64,000 nt of DNA, from positions 124,001 through 188,000 of the forward strand of contig NZ_JXMU01000010.1 in assembly GCF_001293565.1 (NCBI RefSeq), written 5' to 3'. Made by a program: the position numbers and the translations under genes. The notes beneath the pieces were generated by a model. It saw only the letters and a list, made by a program, of their open reading frames with translations. It searched no databases and was not told where the DNA came from. This document shows, one piece after another, positions 36,767-46,177 of this stretch; position 1 is the stretch's first letter; each line of letters opens with the position of its first letter. This DNA comes from Ahrensia marina (lineage in GTDB: Bacteria > Pseudomonadota > Alphaproteobacteria > Rhizobiales > Rhizobiaceae).

Positions 36767-36793
36767 CATCGGCATTTACTTGCCGGTGTTTTG
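36767..36793 (+). terminator. Probable terminator after the second Rnk-like gene
   Basis: CATCGGCA (36767-36774) pairs with TGCCGGTG (36781-36788) around a TTTACT loop and is followed by TTTT, 15 bp after the stop. Confidence 0.5.
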
Positions 36794-36829
36794 AGGGCAA
36801 AAACACAGCTATTAAGGTATAAAAGGCAA

Positions 36830-38098
36830 ATGAAGATTATCGTTTTAGGTGCCGGTGTTGTTGGCGTAACAACAGCATTCTATTTGGCAAAAAAAGGCCA
36901 TGAAGTGCAGGTCATTGACCGCGCACATCAGGCTGCGGAAGGAACCAGCTTTGCCAATGCCGGGCAAATTTCAGCAGGCTATGCCTCACCTTGGGCCGCG
37001 CCCGGTATACCGCTAAAAGCACTCAAATGGCTTTTCATGGAGCACGGCCCGCTTGTCATAAAACCGCGTTTTGATGCCGAGCTTGCGGGCTGGATGATGA
37101 AAATGCTCAGCAATTGCACCAAAGCCAATTACCAGCGCAACAAAAGCCGGATGATGCCGCTTGCAGAATATAGCCGCGGCAGCTTGCGGGCGCTGCGTTC
37201 TGAATTGGGCATTTCATTTGACGAGCGCAGCAAAGGCATTTTGCAGATTTTCAGAACTGCCAAACAATATGACAGCGCCGCACAAGACCTTGAAAGCCTT
37301 GTACAATTTGGCGTTACACACGCTTTGCTGGATGCAAAAAGCTGCGCGAAATTTGAGCCTGCACTTGCACAAAACACTTTGCCGATTGCCGGCGGCCTGC
37401 ACTTTCCGGATGATGATACAGGCGATTGCCATCTGTTCAGTAACAAGCTCGTCGCAGAAGCAAAACGTCTCGGCGTTCAATTTCATTTCAATACCGAGAT
37501 CAAACATCTGGAAACATCGGGCGGCAAATTATCGACTGTTATTACGTCGGGCGGGACATTTAGCGCCGATGCCTGCGTCGTAGCGCTCGGTACCGGATCG
37601 CGGTCTTTGCTAAAAAGCCACGGTGTGAAACTCCCCATTTATCCTGTCAAAGGCTATTCTCTGACAATACCACTATCCAATGCGGATGCCGCGCCTGTTT
37701 CAACTGTTATGGACGAAACCTATAAAGTTGCCATTACACGTCTTGGCGACCGTATTCGCGTTGGCGGCACGGCGGAGCTTGCCGGATATGACACCAGCCT
37801 AAACCCGAAACGGCGCGGTGCGTTGGAGCGCTCGTTTAAAGATTTGTTCCCCAATAGCGGCGATGTAAACAGCGCATCATTCTGGAGCGGGCTGCGTCCT
37901 ATGACGCCCGATGGTCCGCCCTTAATTGGCGCGTCACCGGTCAAAGGCATATACCTTAATACCGGCCACGGCACATTCGGCTGGACAATGGCGTGCGGCT
38001 CGGCCCGCGTCATCGCTGATATTATTGATGGTTCAAAACCGGATATTGATATTACCGGCCTTGGTCTGGACCGCTATCAGATGGACAGGCGTTCATGA
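36830..38098 (+). CDS. dadA: D-amino acid dehydrogenase small subunit
   Basis: The 422-residue FAD enzyme of the DAO family oxidises D-amino acids (D-alanine) to 2-oxo acids at the inner membrane. The N-terminal dinucleotide loop is IVLGAGVVGVTTAFYLA (GAGVVG at residues 7-12). DadA blocks ANAGQISAGYASPWAAPGIP and YLNTGHGTFGWTMACGSAR are present. ATG 36830 with AAAGG upstream is chosen instead of a start 39 bp earlier. Its TGA overlaps the alanine racemase start (ATGA), the dadAX arrangement for alanine catabolism. Confidence 0.9.
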   Translation: MKIIVLGAGVVGVTTAFYLAKKGHEVQVIDRAHQAAEGTSFANAGQISAGYASPWAAPGIPLKALKWLFMEHGPLVIKPRFDAELAGWMMKMLSNCTKANYQRNKSRMMPLAEYSRGSLRALRSELGISFDERSKGILQIFRTAKQYDSAAQDLESLVQFGVTHALLDAKSCAKFEPALAQNTLPIAGGLHFPDDDTGDCHLFSNKLVAEAKRLGVQFHFNTEIKHLETSGGKLSTVITSGGTFSADACVVALGTGSRSLLKSHGVKLPIYPVKGYSLTIPLSNADAAPVSTVMDETYKVAITRLGDRIRVGGTAELAGYDTSLNPKRRGALERSFKDLFPNSGDVNSASFWSGLRPMTPDGPPLIGASPVKGIYLNTGHGTFGWTMACGSARVIADIIDGSKPDIDITGLGLDRYQMDRRS

Positions 38099-39180
38099 CC
38101 TCTGCCGGCGCACTGTTAAATATCGACCTGTCTGCGGTTCGTGAAAACTATCGCCGCCTGTGTGCAAAAGCATCCGGCGCGAAAGTTGCAGCAGTCGTTA
38201 AAAGTGATGCCTATGGTCTTGGTGCCGATAAACTGGCAACGCAATTACTGCAGGACAAATGCGACACCTTTTTCGTCGCCCATTTGGGCGAAGCCATCAA
38301 GCTGCGTGCGGCCCTTGGCCCCTCACCTGAAATATTGGTGCTCAATGGCATTCCCGAAGGCTATGCGGCTGACTTTACAGACAGCAATCTGACGCCGGTC
38401 ATCAATTCTCTGTCCGATCTGGAGCAGTGGCAATCATTGTCCCGCAAGCTGGAAAAAACGCTTGGTGCGGCATTGCAAATCGACAGCGGCATGTCCCGCC
38501 TCGGGCTGTGCGCCAAAGATGTCCAGAAAATTCAAACCAACCCCGATATGCTGGACGGCGTTAATATCAGCCTTGTGATGAGCCACCTTGCCTGCGCGGG
38601 CGATCCTTCGCATCCTTCGAATGCAGAACAGCTGGAGGCTTTTGAGACGCTGTCTAACATGTTGCCGAAGGCGAAGCGCTCTTTGGCCAACTCATCCGGA
38701 ATTTTTCTGGACCACCAATTTCATTATGATCTCGTTCGTCCGGGAGCGGCACTTTATGGTATCAATCCCATAAGCTACACCGAAAATCCTATACTGCCTG
38801 TGGTACAACTTCAGGCGCGTGTGCTGGAAATACGGGAAATAACCGCTGGTGCCCATGTCGGCTATGATTATCTTTACAAAGCATCAAACCCGCGAAGACT
38901 GGCAACTTTATCAATCGGCTATGCGGACGGCTGGCACCGGCAGTGGACAGTCGGCGCTACATATAATGGTACAAGCCTGCCATTGGTGGGCAGAATATCA
39001 ATGGATAGTATGGTCATCGATATTTCAGACCTGCCTGAAGCGCAGCTATCCAGAAACATGTTTGTCGATCTGATCAACAAAACGCAAACGCTGGACGTTG
39101 TGGCCAATGCCGCACAAACCATAGGTTATGAGGTTTTGACCTCAATTGGCGAGCGTGTTGAACGCCGGTACACATCATGA
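38095..39180 (+). CDS. alr: Alanine racemase (catabolic, DadX-like)
   Basis: This PLP fold-type III enzyme interconverts L- and D-alanine. The 361-residue protein has the PLP lysine K36 in VVKSDAYGLG, the LVMSHLACAGDP block, and the C-terminal catalytic Tyr region (AHVGYDYLYKAS) with SIGYADGWHR. Together with dadA it turns L-alanine into pyruvate via D-alanine, although the enzyme may also supply D-alanine for peptidoglycan. A second alanine route (ald) is 29 kb away. Confidence 0.92.
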   Translation: MTSAGALLNIDLSAVRENYRRLCAKASGAKVAAVVKSDAYGLGADKLATQLLQDKCDTFFVAHLGEAIKLRAALGPSPEILVLNGIPEGYAADFTDSNLTPVINSLSDLEQWQSLSRKLEKTLGAALQIDSGMSRLGLCAKDVQKIQTNPDMLDGVNISLVMSHLACAGDPSHPSNAEQLEAFETLSNMLPKAKRSLANSSGIFLDHQFHYDLVRPGAALYGINPISYTENPILPVVQLQARVLEIREITAGAHVGYDYLYKASNPRRLATLSIGYADGWHRQWTVGATYNGTSLPLVGRISMDSMVIDISDLPEAQLSRNMFVDLINKTQTLDVVANAAQTIGYEVLTSIGERVERRYTS

Positions 39181-39309
39181 CCGGGAAATGATGGACAAGC
39201 TGGATTTGCATTTGCCTGTCGGTTTCAGGCAATATTTTCTTGGTCGCTTGCACTAACATCAAATTCAAGGCGCAAATGGCCGCTCTTATTCACGGAGTCT
39301 GAAAGCACT

Positions 39310-39930
39310 ATGGAAGACGATTCATCACCATGTTTTGCCCATACGCTTGTTGATGGCCAGGTCATCGATCCGCAAACGCTGCATGATGTTCGCGTCTTTC
39401 GAAAATCCAATCGGACGCGCCTTTATGAACTGCGAAAAAAGCAAAGCCTTGAGACGCGTGAAAAAGCATCAACAAACATCGCTGCAAAACTGGATGATGC
39501 TTTAGGCGATATTGCCGAAAAAACCATTGCCGCCTATTGGCCAATACGCGGAGAACTCGACCTGCGTCCGTGGATGACAAAAGCCATCGCGAAGGGTGCG
39601 AGAATTGCCCTGCCCGTCGTGATTAAGAAAGATCAGCCTGTCGACTTTCACCTTTGGACACCTGACTGCGCCATGAAAATCGGCAAATGGCAGATCCCCG
39701 TTCCCGCAGAGGCTAAAGCTGTTTCGCCCGACATTATCATCATCCCGCTGCTTGGCGTGGATAAAGAGCAATATCGCCTCGGCAATGGCGGCGGTTATTA
39801 TGACCGGACGTTGGTCGGACTGTCATCGGCAAAAACAATTGGCATCGGCCAATCATTTGCGCGAATGGACACTATTTATCCGATGCCTTGGGATATTCCC
39901 ATGCAGCAAATTCTATTGGCAGATGCGTAA
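39310..39930 (+). CDS. 5-formyltetrahydrofolate cyclo-ligase
   Basis: The 206-residue enzyme converts 5-formyl-THF to 5,10-methenyl-THF with ATP, recycling a by-product of the glycine/serine one-carbon route. The core blocks are RKKQSLETREKASTNIAA, YWPIRGELDLRPW, and the ATP/Mg loop RLGNGGGYYDRTL. The ~30-residue N-terminal extension (SSPCFAHTLVDGQVIDPQT) is common in rhizobial copies. Being near gcvTHP fits a shared one-carbon role. The 129 bp upstream hold no recognisable element, and no 6S RNA was seen there. Confidence 0.88.
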   Translation: MEDDSSPCFAHTLVDGQVIDPQTLHDVRVFRKSNRTRLYELRKKQSLETREKASTNIAAKLDDALGDIAEKTIAAYWPIRGELDLRPWMTKAIAKGARIALPVVIKKDQPVDFHLWTPDCAMKIGKWQIPVPAEAKAVSPDIIIIPLLGVDKEQYRLGNGGGYYDRTLVGLSSAKTIGIGQSFARMDTIYPMPWDIPMQQILLADA

Positions 39931-39931
39931 C

Positions 39932-41086
39932 TCAGACGATCTTTTGCCCTGAGCGCCAGCAACCCAGCATCTCGCCTTCATGTGAACGGTGAACAAAATT
40001 TGCCGAACCGCCAACTTTGATTTCACCAATCCCCGATTGCGCGCCAATACAGCGAGCCGGATAAAGCGCTGCCATACGCAAAGCTTCGTCAGCGCCCAGA
40101 TCGATAATATCGCTTATATAATTGACCGCGGCGTTCATATCCAAATCTGCACCGGCCAGCGTGCCATCGCTCAGTTCCAAACGGCCGTTTGCACGCGTGA
40201 TTTTGCGCCCCTTAAGAAAGAACGATTTCTGATCCGTGCCGATGGTGGACATGGCATCGGTCACCAGAAATATCTTTTTGCCGCCGCGCTTGGCGTTAAG
40301 CGCTATTGTAATAACCGCAGGGTCAACATGAATACCGTCCGCGATCAAACCCGCGTACAAATTTTCATTTTGCAGCGCCGCGCCCACAAGACCGGGCTCG
40401 CGGTGCGTTAAAGCGCTCATCGCGTTGAATAAATGCGTAACGCATGTCGCACCGGCTCCAGCGGCTTCTTGCGCTTTGTCATATGTGGTCGAGCTATGGC
40501 CGAGGCTGACGATTATGCCCGCATCTGATAGTTTTGTAATTTGCTCACCCGACACGGATGCCGGCGCAACGGTGACCATCATATGTGCCAGCTTTTGCTT
40601 GGCAGACAGTAATTCTTGCATGTCGTCATCGCTCATCGCCCGAATAAAGGCAGGATCGTGCGCACCATGTTTGGCAGGGTCCAGATGCGGTCCTTCCAGA
40701 TGCAACCCCAAGAAACCGGGCAGATTTTGTTCCTGTGCTAGAATAGCCGCTTCAATCGCTTTGGACGTGACCTCGGGCGTATCGGTGATCAGTGTCGGCA
40801 GAAGTGACGTCGTGCCGAACAGCGCATGGGCATCACACATCGTGCGGATAGTCTCGACGGTTGGCGCATCATTAAACAGAACGCCGCCGCCCCCGTTTAC
40901 TTGCAAATCCACATAGCCCGGCGCAATTACGCCGGATTCTAAGCTGACTTGATCTTCAATGGAAGACGCATCAGCAGCATCACAAATGTCTGCAATGATG
41001 CCATTCTCGATAATGAGAGATTGGTTTTTGCGGTGACTTTCCCCGTCAAAGAGATCGGCGCACGATAAGACCCAGGATGTACTCAT
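39932..41086 (-). CDS. nagA: N-acetylglucosamine-6-phosphate deacetylase
   Basis: It removes acetate from GlcNAc-6-P to give glucosamine-6-P. The 384-residue amidohydrolase has the blocks APGYVDLQVNGGGGVLFND, LGLHLEGPHLDPAKHGAHDP (metal Glu and active-site His) and VTHLFNAMSAL. It also has GIHVDP and the catalytic Asp in FLVTDAMSTIG. It is the last gene of the minus-strand kinase-regulator-SIS-deacetylase operon, and its ATG overlaps the upstream stop by 4 bp. Confidence 0.94.
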   Translation of the reverse strand: MSTSWVLSCADLFDGESHRKNQSLIIENGIIADICDAADASSIEDQVSLESGVIAPGYVDLQVNGGGGVLFNDAPTVETIRTMCDAHALFGTTSLLPTLITDTPEVTSKAIEAAILAQEQNLPGFLGLHLEGPHLDPAKHGAHDPAFIRAMSDDDMQELLSAKQKLAHMMVTVAPASVSGEQITKLSDAGIIVSLGHSSTTYDKAQEAAGAGATCVTHLFNAMSALTHREPGLVGAALQNENLYAGLIADGIHVDPAVITIALNAKRGGKKIFLVTDAMSTIGTDQKSFFLKGRKITRANGRLELSDGTLAGADLDMNAAVNYISDIIDLGADEALRMAALYPARCIGAQSGIGEIKVGGSANFVHRSHEGEMLGCWRSGQKIV

Positions 41087-42114
41087 ACTGTTTCAGTCAC
41101 CTTCTTGAGGTTTAACGGTTCATCCGGATTAAAACCGCGCAGACGCGACAGTTTTTCAACAAATGAGTAAAAGGATACGATCAGCAAAAGCGGGTCGGTC
41201 AACGGATGTCCGGTCGCGACAAACGGCAACTGCTTTGCCTTGGCGGAATTGGTTGATGTGGCATAAACATCCCCGCCCCGTTCGCATAGATCATCGATAA
41301 CGTCGATCATTGACTGCTCAGCCTTATCGCGGGCAACAAGCGCCAGAACCGGATAGTTGGACGAGACAATAGAAACCGGTCCATGCAATACTTCGGCAGA
41401 GCTGAACGCCTCGCCCTGAAGCTGGCATGTCTCTTTGAATTTAAGCGCGACTTCGCTGGCAATGGCAAAAGCGGGGCCGCGCCCCAGAACATAGAGCCTG
41501 TCCTGCCTGAGCAACCGCTTTGTAAGCTCGTCCCATTCGGTTCCAAGTGCCTGTGTTGCCAGTTCCGGCAATTTATCGAGCGCGCTTAAAAGTGCATCAT
41601 CTTCCTGCCAATAGGCCAGTAACATCAGGCCGGAAACAACCGACGTGATGAATGTTTTGGTCGCCGCAACGCTTTTTTCAACACCGGCATGAATGTCGAT
41701 TGTGTAATCACTTATTTCCGCCAGCGGTGATTGAACAGTGTTGGTCAGCGCAATCGAAAGCGAACCGTTTTTCCGCGCCGTCTTGATCATGCTGACAATA
41801 TCCGGGCTTTGACCAGATTGCGAGATGCCGATACAAGCGGTTTTCCGCAACTTCAGATTGGCGCCATATATCGAGCTCACCGACGGGCCGATTGATGCGA
41901 CAGGCGTTTGCGCTGTCAGTTCGATTGCATATTTCAGATAGGTCGCCGCATGGTCGGACGAGCCTCTGGCAACAGTACAAATAAGGTTGGGATCAAGGCT
42001 ACGCAGTTCCGCGCCGGCTTTTATAATGTTATCGCGTGAACCACCCAGCAATGCGCTTAAAGCATCAGGGATACCCTCAACTTCTTCACGCATTTTAGTT
42101 TTAAAATCAAACAT
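41083..42114 (-). CDS. Glucosamine-6-phosphate deaminase-type SIS-domain protein (NagB-II)
   Basis: This 343-residue protein has two SIS domains but lacks the glutaminase half of GlmS. The first domain has ICTVARGSSDHAATYLKYAIE and GISQSGQSPDIV; the second has LYVLGRGPAFAIASEVALKFKETCQLQGEAFSSAE. The C-terminal LSRLRGFNPDEPLNLKKVTETV matches GlmS-related NagB-II and AgaS proteins. Next to nagA it should convert glucosamine-6-P to fructose-6-P and ammonia, replacing classical NagB; that is inference from family and context. Confidence 0.88.
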   Translation of the reverse strand: MFDFKTKMREEVEGIPDALSALLGGSRDNIIKAGAELRSLDPNLICTVARGSSDHAATYLKYAIELTAQTPVASIGPSVSSIYGANLKLRKTACIGISQSGQSPDIVSMIKTARKNGSLSIALTNTVQSPLAEISDYTIDIHAGVEKSVAATKTFITSVVSGLMLLAYWQEDDALLSALDKLPELATQALGTEWDELTKRLLRQDRLYVLGRGPAFAIASEVALKFKETCQLQGEAFSSAEVLHGPVSIVSSNYPVLALVARDKAEQSMIDVIDDLCERGGDVYATSTNSAKAKQLPFVATGHPLTDPLLLIVSFYSFVEKLSRLRGFNPDEPLNLKKVTETV

Positions 42115-42133
42115 TTACTTAGCTTTCAGTTAC

Positions 42134-42889
42134 TTACAACTGCAATTCCGCGACAAAATCATAAGCGTCGCCCCGATAGACAGATTTGGTAAATTCGACG
42201 ACCTGCCCGTTTTCAAGATAGGCAATCCGCTCGATACGCAGACCGGCAGAACCATCTTCGACATTCAAAATGCCGGCATCTGTGCCGGAAAGAATATCGG
42301 CAGAAATGCGCTGGACCGCCCGAACCGGCTTTTTGCCGATCTTTTGCAGATATTCGTAAAGTGACCCGTCAATCAGATTTGGATCGGCAATAACACTTGC
42401 CGATATAGACACCCGCTCAATGGCCAGCGGCTGATCATTGGCAATGCGCAAACGCGCAATTCTGGCAACCGAACTTGTCGGGCTGATACCAAGCGTCATA
42501 CTTTCTTCAGGAGACGGCATATAAATGCCCTTATCGAGCCATTCCGACCGAGCCACCAAGCCGCGGCGCTCCATGTCTTCACTAAAAGATGTGAGCTTGG
42601 ACAGTGATTGCTGAACCCGCCCGAATGTCGGCGCCACAGATGTGCCTGATCCCTGTCTGCGGATAACAAGGCCATCCTTGACCAGCTTCTCGACAGCTTT
42701 GCGGACGGTGACGCGGGACAAATTGCTTATATTGGCCAGTTCCCGCTCCGAGGGCAAAGCATCGCCCTCTTTAAATTCTCCGGAAAGAATTGAATTTTCA
42801 ATATGTTGGCTAAGTTGCGTATACAACGGACCGCCATTTTTCTTCAACCAGTTATCCGGCGCAAGGACCTGCAAAAAATCTGCGGACAT
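42134..42889 (-). CDS. GntR/HutC family regulator with UTRA domain (NagR/NagQ-like)
   Basis: The 251-residue regulator has an N-terminal winged helix (YTQLSQHIENSILSGEFKEG, DALPSERELANISNLSRVTV, with RKAVEKLVKDGL following) and a C-terminal UTRA effector domain (about 105-245). The motif RRQGSGTSVA is typical of the HutC branch. Embedded between GlcNAc kinase and the NagB-II gene, it should sense an amino-sugar phosphate and control both divergent operons. The direct repeats on both sides of the 43.8-43.96 kb region are its likely targets. Its ATG directly follows the kinase stop. Confidence 0.88.
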   Translation of the reverse strand: MSADFLQVLAPDNWLKKNGGPLYTQLSQHIENSILSGEFKEGDALPSERELANISNLSRVTVRKAVEKLVKDGLVIRRQGSGTSVAPTFGRVQQSLSKLTSFSEDMERRGLVARSEWLDKGIYMPSPEESMTLGISPTSSVARIARLRIANDQPLAIERVSISASVIADPNLIDGSLYEYLQKIGKKPVRAVQRISADILSGTDAGILNVEDGSAGLRIERIAYLENGQVVEFTKSVYRGDAYDFVAELQL

Positions 42890-43783
42890 TCACAAAATCC
42901 TCCCGTTGAAACTTTGAATAGCCAGACTGACTGCACCGCTGAGCGCGTCTCCCTTTGCAGCAATCAGGTGTTTTTTATAATCATCGCCAAGGCGCTGCGC
43001 ATAAATTGCGCCCAGCCCGCCGATCATGCAAAACGGACTTGTCGCATCGGGCAAAATGCGGTCCAATGTTTCTTCAATATTGGCGACCGCTTTGTGCACA
43101 AGACGCACACCAAAACTATCGCCCTTATCGGCAAAATCGAAAACCATCGGCGCGAAGGTGCCGAACGAAGCCGGACTTGCACCTTGCGCAAACTCAACAA
43201 TCTTTTGAGGGTTGTTGCCGAACTGGTCCAGAACAGCCTGTGTGAGCGGTGAACCGGCATGAATGCCGTCATAAACAAGCAATGTTTCCTGCAATAATTC
43301 ACGGCCAAGCCACGCCCCGCCGGATAGATCACCAACCATAAAGCCCCACCCGCCAGTGGTTTTCTCAACGCCATTATATCTATACTGGTAAATCGAGCCC
43401 GTACCTATAATAGCAGCAGCCCCGTCACCGGAACCGACAGCACCTTCCAGTGAAATACGTGCATCGGTTTCGACAATGATATTTTCAAACGGCAGACGCT
43501 GCTTGAGCTTTGTGTTGAGCGCTTCATATTCAGCACCGGCAAGCCCCATATAAACAGGAATTTGAGAAAGCTTCTCGGCAGGCAGGCCGATTTGCTCCAC
43601 CGCCTCACTACAGCATTGCAAGATACTATCACGTGCAACATCCAGACTGGACATAATATTGGCCGAACCGGCTTTTGCAAATGATAACGGCACACCGTCA
43701 GCGTCGCATAAACATGCTCTGCAGCCAGTACCGCCACCATCGACACCCAGATAAAATTTTTGATCCTCGACCATAGGAGCCAT
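42890..43783 (-). CDS. N-acetylglucosamine kinase (BadF/BadG/BcrA/BcrD ATPase family)
   Basis: The 297-residue ASKHA-fold kinase has the phosphate-1 loop LGVDGGGTGCRACL, VYMGLAGAEYEALN, EGAVGSGDGAAAIIGTGSIY and GGWGFMVGDLSGGAWLGRE. These match the GlcNAc/MurNAc kinase branch. It phosphorylates an amino sugar after ABC uptake, which explains why the neighbouring transporter is not a PTS. ATG 43783 is used; TTG 43792 and ATG 43774 are alternatives. It is the first gene of the minus-strand operon. Confidence 0.85.
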   Translation of the reverse strand: MAPMVEDQKFYLGVDGGGTGCRACLCDADGVPLSFAKAGSANIMSSLDVARDSILQCCSEAVEQIGLPAEKLSQIPVYMGLAGAEYEALNTKLKQRLPFENIIVETDARISLEGAVGSGDGAAAIIGTGSIYQYRYNGVEKTTGGWGFMVGDLSGGAWLGRELLQETLLVYDGIHAGSPLTQAVLDQFGNNPQKIVEFAQGASPASFGTFAPMVFDFADKGDSFGVRLVHKAVANIEETLDRILPDATSPFCMIGGLGAIYAQRLGDDYKKHLIAAKGDALSGAVSLAIQSFNGRIL

Positions 43784-43784
43784 A

Positions 43785-43802
43785 TAAACCAATTTAATAC
43801 CA
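43785..43802 (-). promoter_or_regulatory. Candidate amino-sugar regulator operator, kinase side
   Basis: On the minus strand TGGTATT-N4-TGGTTTA forms an imperfect direct repeat with an 11-bp period. It is nearly the same as the one in front of murQ, and overlaps the kinase start region. Confidence 0.5.
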
Positions 43803-43920
43803 CATCCAAGAGCAAAGCTGCATAATTTTCACATTGCCGCCATTAACCTGTTGAAAAGACCAAAGTTTTTCAGCGAATCCCCACAGAAAACAGAAAAAGT
43901 GTTAACTTTTGCTAGACAGA

Positions 43921-43938
43921 TGGTATTGTTTTGGTATT
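43921..43938 (+). promoter_or_regulatory. Candidate amino-sugar regulator operator, murQ side
   Basis: TGGTATT-N4-TGGTATT, a perfect direct repeat with an 11-bp period, lies 21 bp upstream of the murQ start. It mirrors the repeat on the kinase side of the same divergent region. The GntR/UTRA regulator encoded next door is the natural candidate to bind both. Confidence 0.55.
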
Positions 43939-43959
43939 AGATGGACGCGGAGGAATTCA

Positions 43960-44874
43960 ATGAAAGCAATTCAGACAGAGTTAAAAAGCGAAAAGGCGCA
44001 GGGCATTGATACGCTTGCCCCTGAGCAAGCGCTTGAAACACTGCTGGAAGGCCAGTTTGCGGCGGTAAAGTCGCTTCATTCCTGTACACCCGCCATTACC
44101 AAAGCCGCCAAAATCGCGGCAGGCACAATACAATCCGGCGGGAAAATCGCTTACATCGGCGCAGGCAGTTCCGGCCTTATGGCGCTGTCGGACGGGCTCG
44201 AAATCACCGGCACTTTTGGCGTGCTTATGAGCCAGATTAAAATCCTTTTCGCCGGCGCTCCGGATGCCTTTAATGATATGCGCGGCGGTGCTGAAGACGA
44301 CACGGACCTTGCCATTTCCGATGTGGAAAATGCGGAGCTGGCAGCAGGTGATTGCGCTATGCTTGTTTCAGCAAGCGGAAACACACCCTATACGCTAGCC
44401 GCGCTTAAAGAACTGAAACAGCGCGGCATCACAACAATTGCCATTGCCAATAACAAGCCAAGCGCGCTTCTCGATCATGCGGATATTTCGATTCACTTGG
44501 ACACACCGCCGGAAGTGATCGCCGGTTCGACAAGGCTGGGCGCTGGCACCGCGCAGAAAATTGCATTGAATATGTTCTCCACCCTTATGGGTATCGAGCT
44601 TGGGCATATTCATGACGGGCTTATGGTCAACCTTACTGCTGATAATGCAAAGCTGATCGATCGGTCACAGCGTATGGTTCAGGATATTGCCCGATGTGAA
44701 CCGGAACAAGCAGGCAAAGCACTCCAGCAGACACAGGGCAATGTAAAATTAGCCGTGCTTCTGGCTGCCGGAGCAAAAGACCAGAATACCGCAGAACGCA
44801 TGCTGAATAAGCACGGAGGCATTCTCAGAAGATGTCTGGAAGAAATTCGGTCTGACGAGAACTTAAACGCATAA
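43960..44874 (+). CDS. murQ: N-acetylmuramic acid 6-phosphate etherase
   Basis: It cleaves the D-lactyl ether of MurNAc-6-P to give GlcNAc-6-P, feeding peptidoglycan turnover sugars into the NagA pathway. The 304-residue SIS-domain protein starts MKAIQTELKSEKAQGIDTL and has the family blocks AYIGAGSSGLMALSDGLEI, FAGAPDAFNDMRGGAEDD, SASGNTPYTLAAL, VIAGSTRLGAGTAQKIALN and GILRRCLEEI. The AGGAATT site just before ATG 43960 fixes the start. It is the first gene of the plus-strand operon. Confidence 0.93.
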   Translation: MKAIQTELKSEKAQGIDTLAPEQALETLLEGQFAAVKSLHSCTPAITKAAKIAAGTIQSGGKIAYIGAGSSGLMALSDGLEITGTFGVLMSQIKILFAGAPDAFNDMRGGAEDDTDLAISDVENAELAAGDCAMLVSASGNTPYTLAALKELKQRGITTIAIANNKPSALLDHADISIHLDTPPEVIAGSTRLGAGTAQKIALNMFSTLMGIELGHIHDGLMVNLTADNAKLIDRSQRMVQDIARCEPEQAGKALQQTQGNVKLAVLLAAGAKDQNTAERMLNKHGGILRRCLEEIRSDENLNA

Positions 44875-44901
44875 TTTTATGCATCAACAGGGAGTAATCA
44901 A

Positions 44902-46161
44902 ATGAAACATACATCGTTTAAGGCAATCTTGGTTGCATCAACGGTATTTGGCAGCGCGGGTCTGTCTTTTGCCCAAGATGTGACATTGACAATCGAAAGC
45001 TGGCGCAATGACGATCTGTCCATCTGGCAGGACAAAATCATCCCGGCATTTGAAGCCAAGCATCCCAACATCAAGTTGAAATTCACGCCCTCAGCACCGG
45101 CTGAATATAATGCTGTTTTGAACTCCAAGCTTGAAGCCGGTTCAGCTGGCGATCTAATTACATGCCGTCCGTTCGATGCGTCGCTTTCACTTTATGAAGC
45201 AAACTATCTCGCGCCGCTGACAGATTTGGAAGGCATGAGCAACTTCTCTGATGTGGCCAAATCAGCTTGGATCACGGACGACGGCTCAACACCGTTCTGC
45301 GTGCCGATGGCATCGGTTATCCACGGTTTCATCTACAACAAAGAAGCATTTGAAGATGCCGGTGTTGAAGTGCCTGAAACCGAAGAGGAGTTCTTTGCAG
45401 CGCTCGACGCGATCAAGGAAAAAGGCAACTACATCCCGCTCGCAATGGGTACCAACGACCAGTGGGAAGCCGCAACAATGGGCTATAACAATATTGGCCC
45501 GAACTACTGGAAAGGCGAAGAAGGCCGCAATGCGCTGATCAAAGGCGAGCAAAAGCTGACAGACGAGCCTTGGGTCGCGCCATTCCGCCAGTTGGCAAAG
45601 TGGAAAGACTATCTTGGTGACGGTTTTGAAGCGCAAACATATCCGGACAGCCAGAACCTGTTTACGCTTGGCAGAGCGGCAATCTACCCGGCCGGTTCTT
45701 GGGAGATTTCGGGCTTCAACACAAATGCCGACTTTGAAATGGGCGCCTTCAACCCGCCTGTGCCGAACGAAGGCGACACATGCTACATTTCCGACCACAC
45801 CGATATTGGTCTTGGCATGAACGCGAATACCGAGCATCCTGAAGCGGCAAAAACCTTCCTGAACTGGGTCGGTTCTGAAGAGTTCGCAAGCCTTTATGCC
45901 AACGCATTGCCTGGCTTCTTCCCGCTGTCAAAAACAGCCGTTGAAATGGAAGACCCGCTCGCGCAGGAATTCATTTCATGGCGCGAAAAGTGTGAGCCGA
46001 CAATTCGTTCAACTTACCAGATTTTGTCACGCGGTACTCCGAACCTTGAAAATGACACATGGAATGCGTCCGCGGCCGTTATCAAAGGCACAGAAACACC
46101 TGAAGAAGCTGGTAAGCGTCTGCAGGAAGGCCTTGCTTCCTGGTACGAGCCACAGCAGTAA
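44902..46161 (+). CDS. ABC transporter periplasmic sugar-binding protein
   Basis: The 419-residue precursor has a Sec signal peptide (MKHTSFKAILVASTVFGSAG...LSFAQD). It belongs to the CUT1 family-1 solute-binding type: IPAFEAKHPNIKLKF, LNSKLEAGSAGDLI, PFCVPMASVIHGFIYNKEAF and GRAAIYPAGSWEISG. The ligand is not readable from sequence. The operon (murQ, kinase, nagA) suggests an amino sugar or a muramic-acid/chitin-derived sugar. A hairpin follows, as is usual after highly expressed binding-protein genes. Confidence 0.9.
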   Translation: MKHTSFKAILVASTVFGSAGLSFAQDVTLTIESWRNDDLSIWQDKIIPAFEAKHPNIKLKFTPSAPAEYNAVLNSKLEAGSAGDLITCRPFDASLSLYEANYLAPLTDLEGMSNFSDVAKSAWITDDGSTPFCVPMASVIHGFIYNKEAFEDAGVEVPETEEEFFAALDAIKEKGNYIPLAMGTNDQWEAATMGYNNIGPNYWKGEEGRNALIKGEQKLTDEPWVAPFRQLAKWKDYLGDGFEAQTYPDSQNLFTLGRAAIYPAGSWEISGFNTNADFEMGAFNPPVPNEGDTCYISDHTDIGLGMNANTEHPEAAKTFLNWVGSEEFASLYANALPGFFPLSKTAVEMEDPLAQEFISWREKCEPTIRSTYQILSRGTPNLENDTWNASAAVIKGTETPEEAGKRLQEGLASWYEPQQ

Positions 46162-46177
46162 CATAACACTATGATGG

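Noticed and set aside
39181-39309. 6S RNA next to the 5-formyl-THF cyclo-ligase gene
   Set aside because: The gap is only 129 bp and shows no long rod-like pairing with a central bubble.
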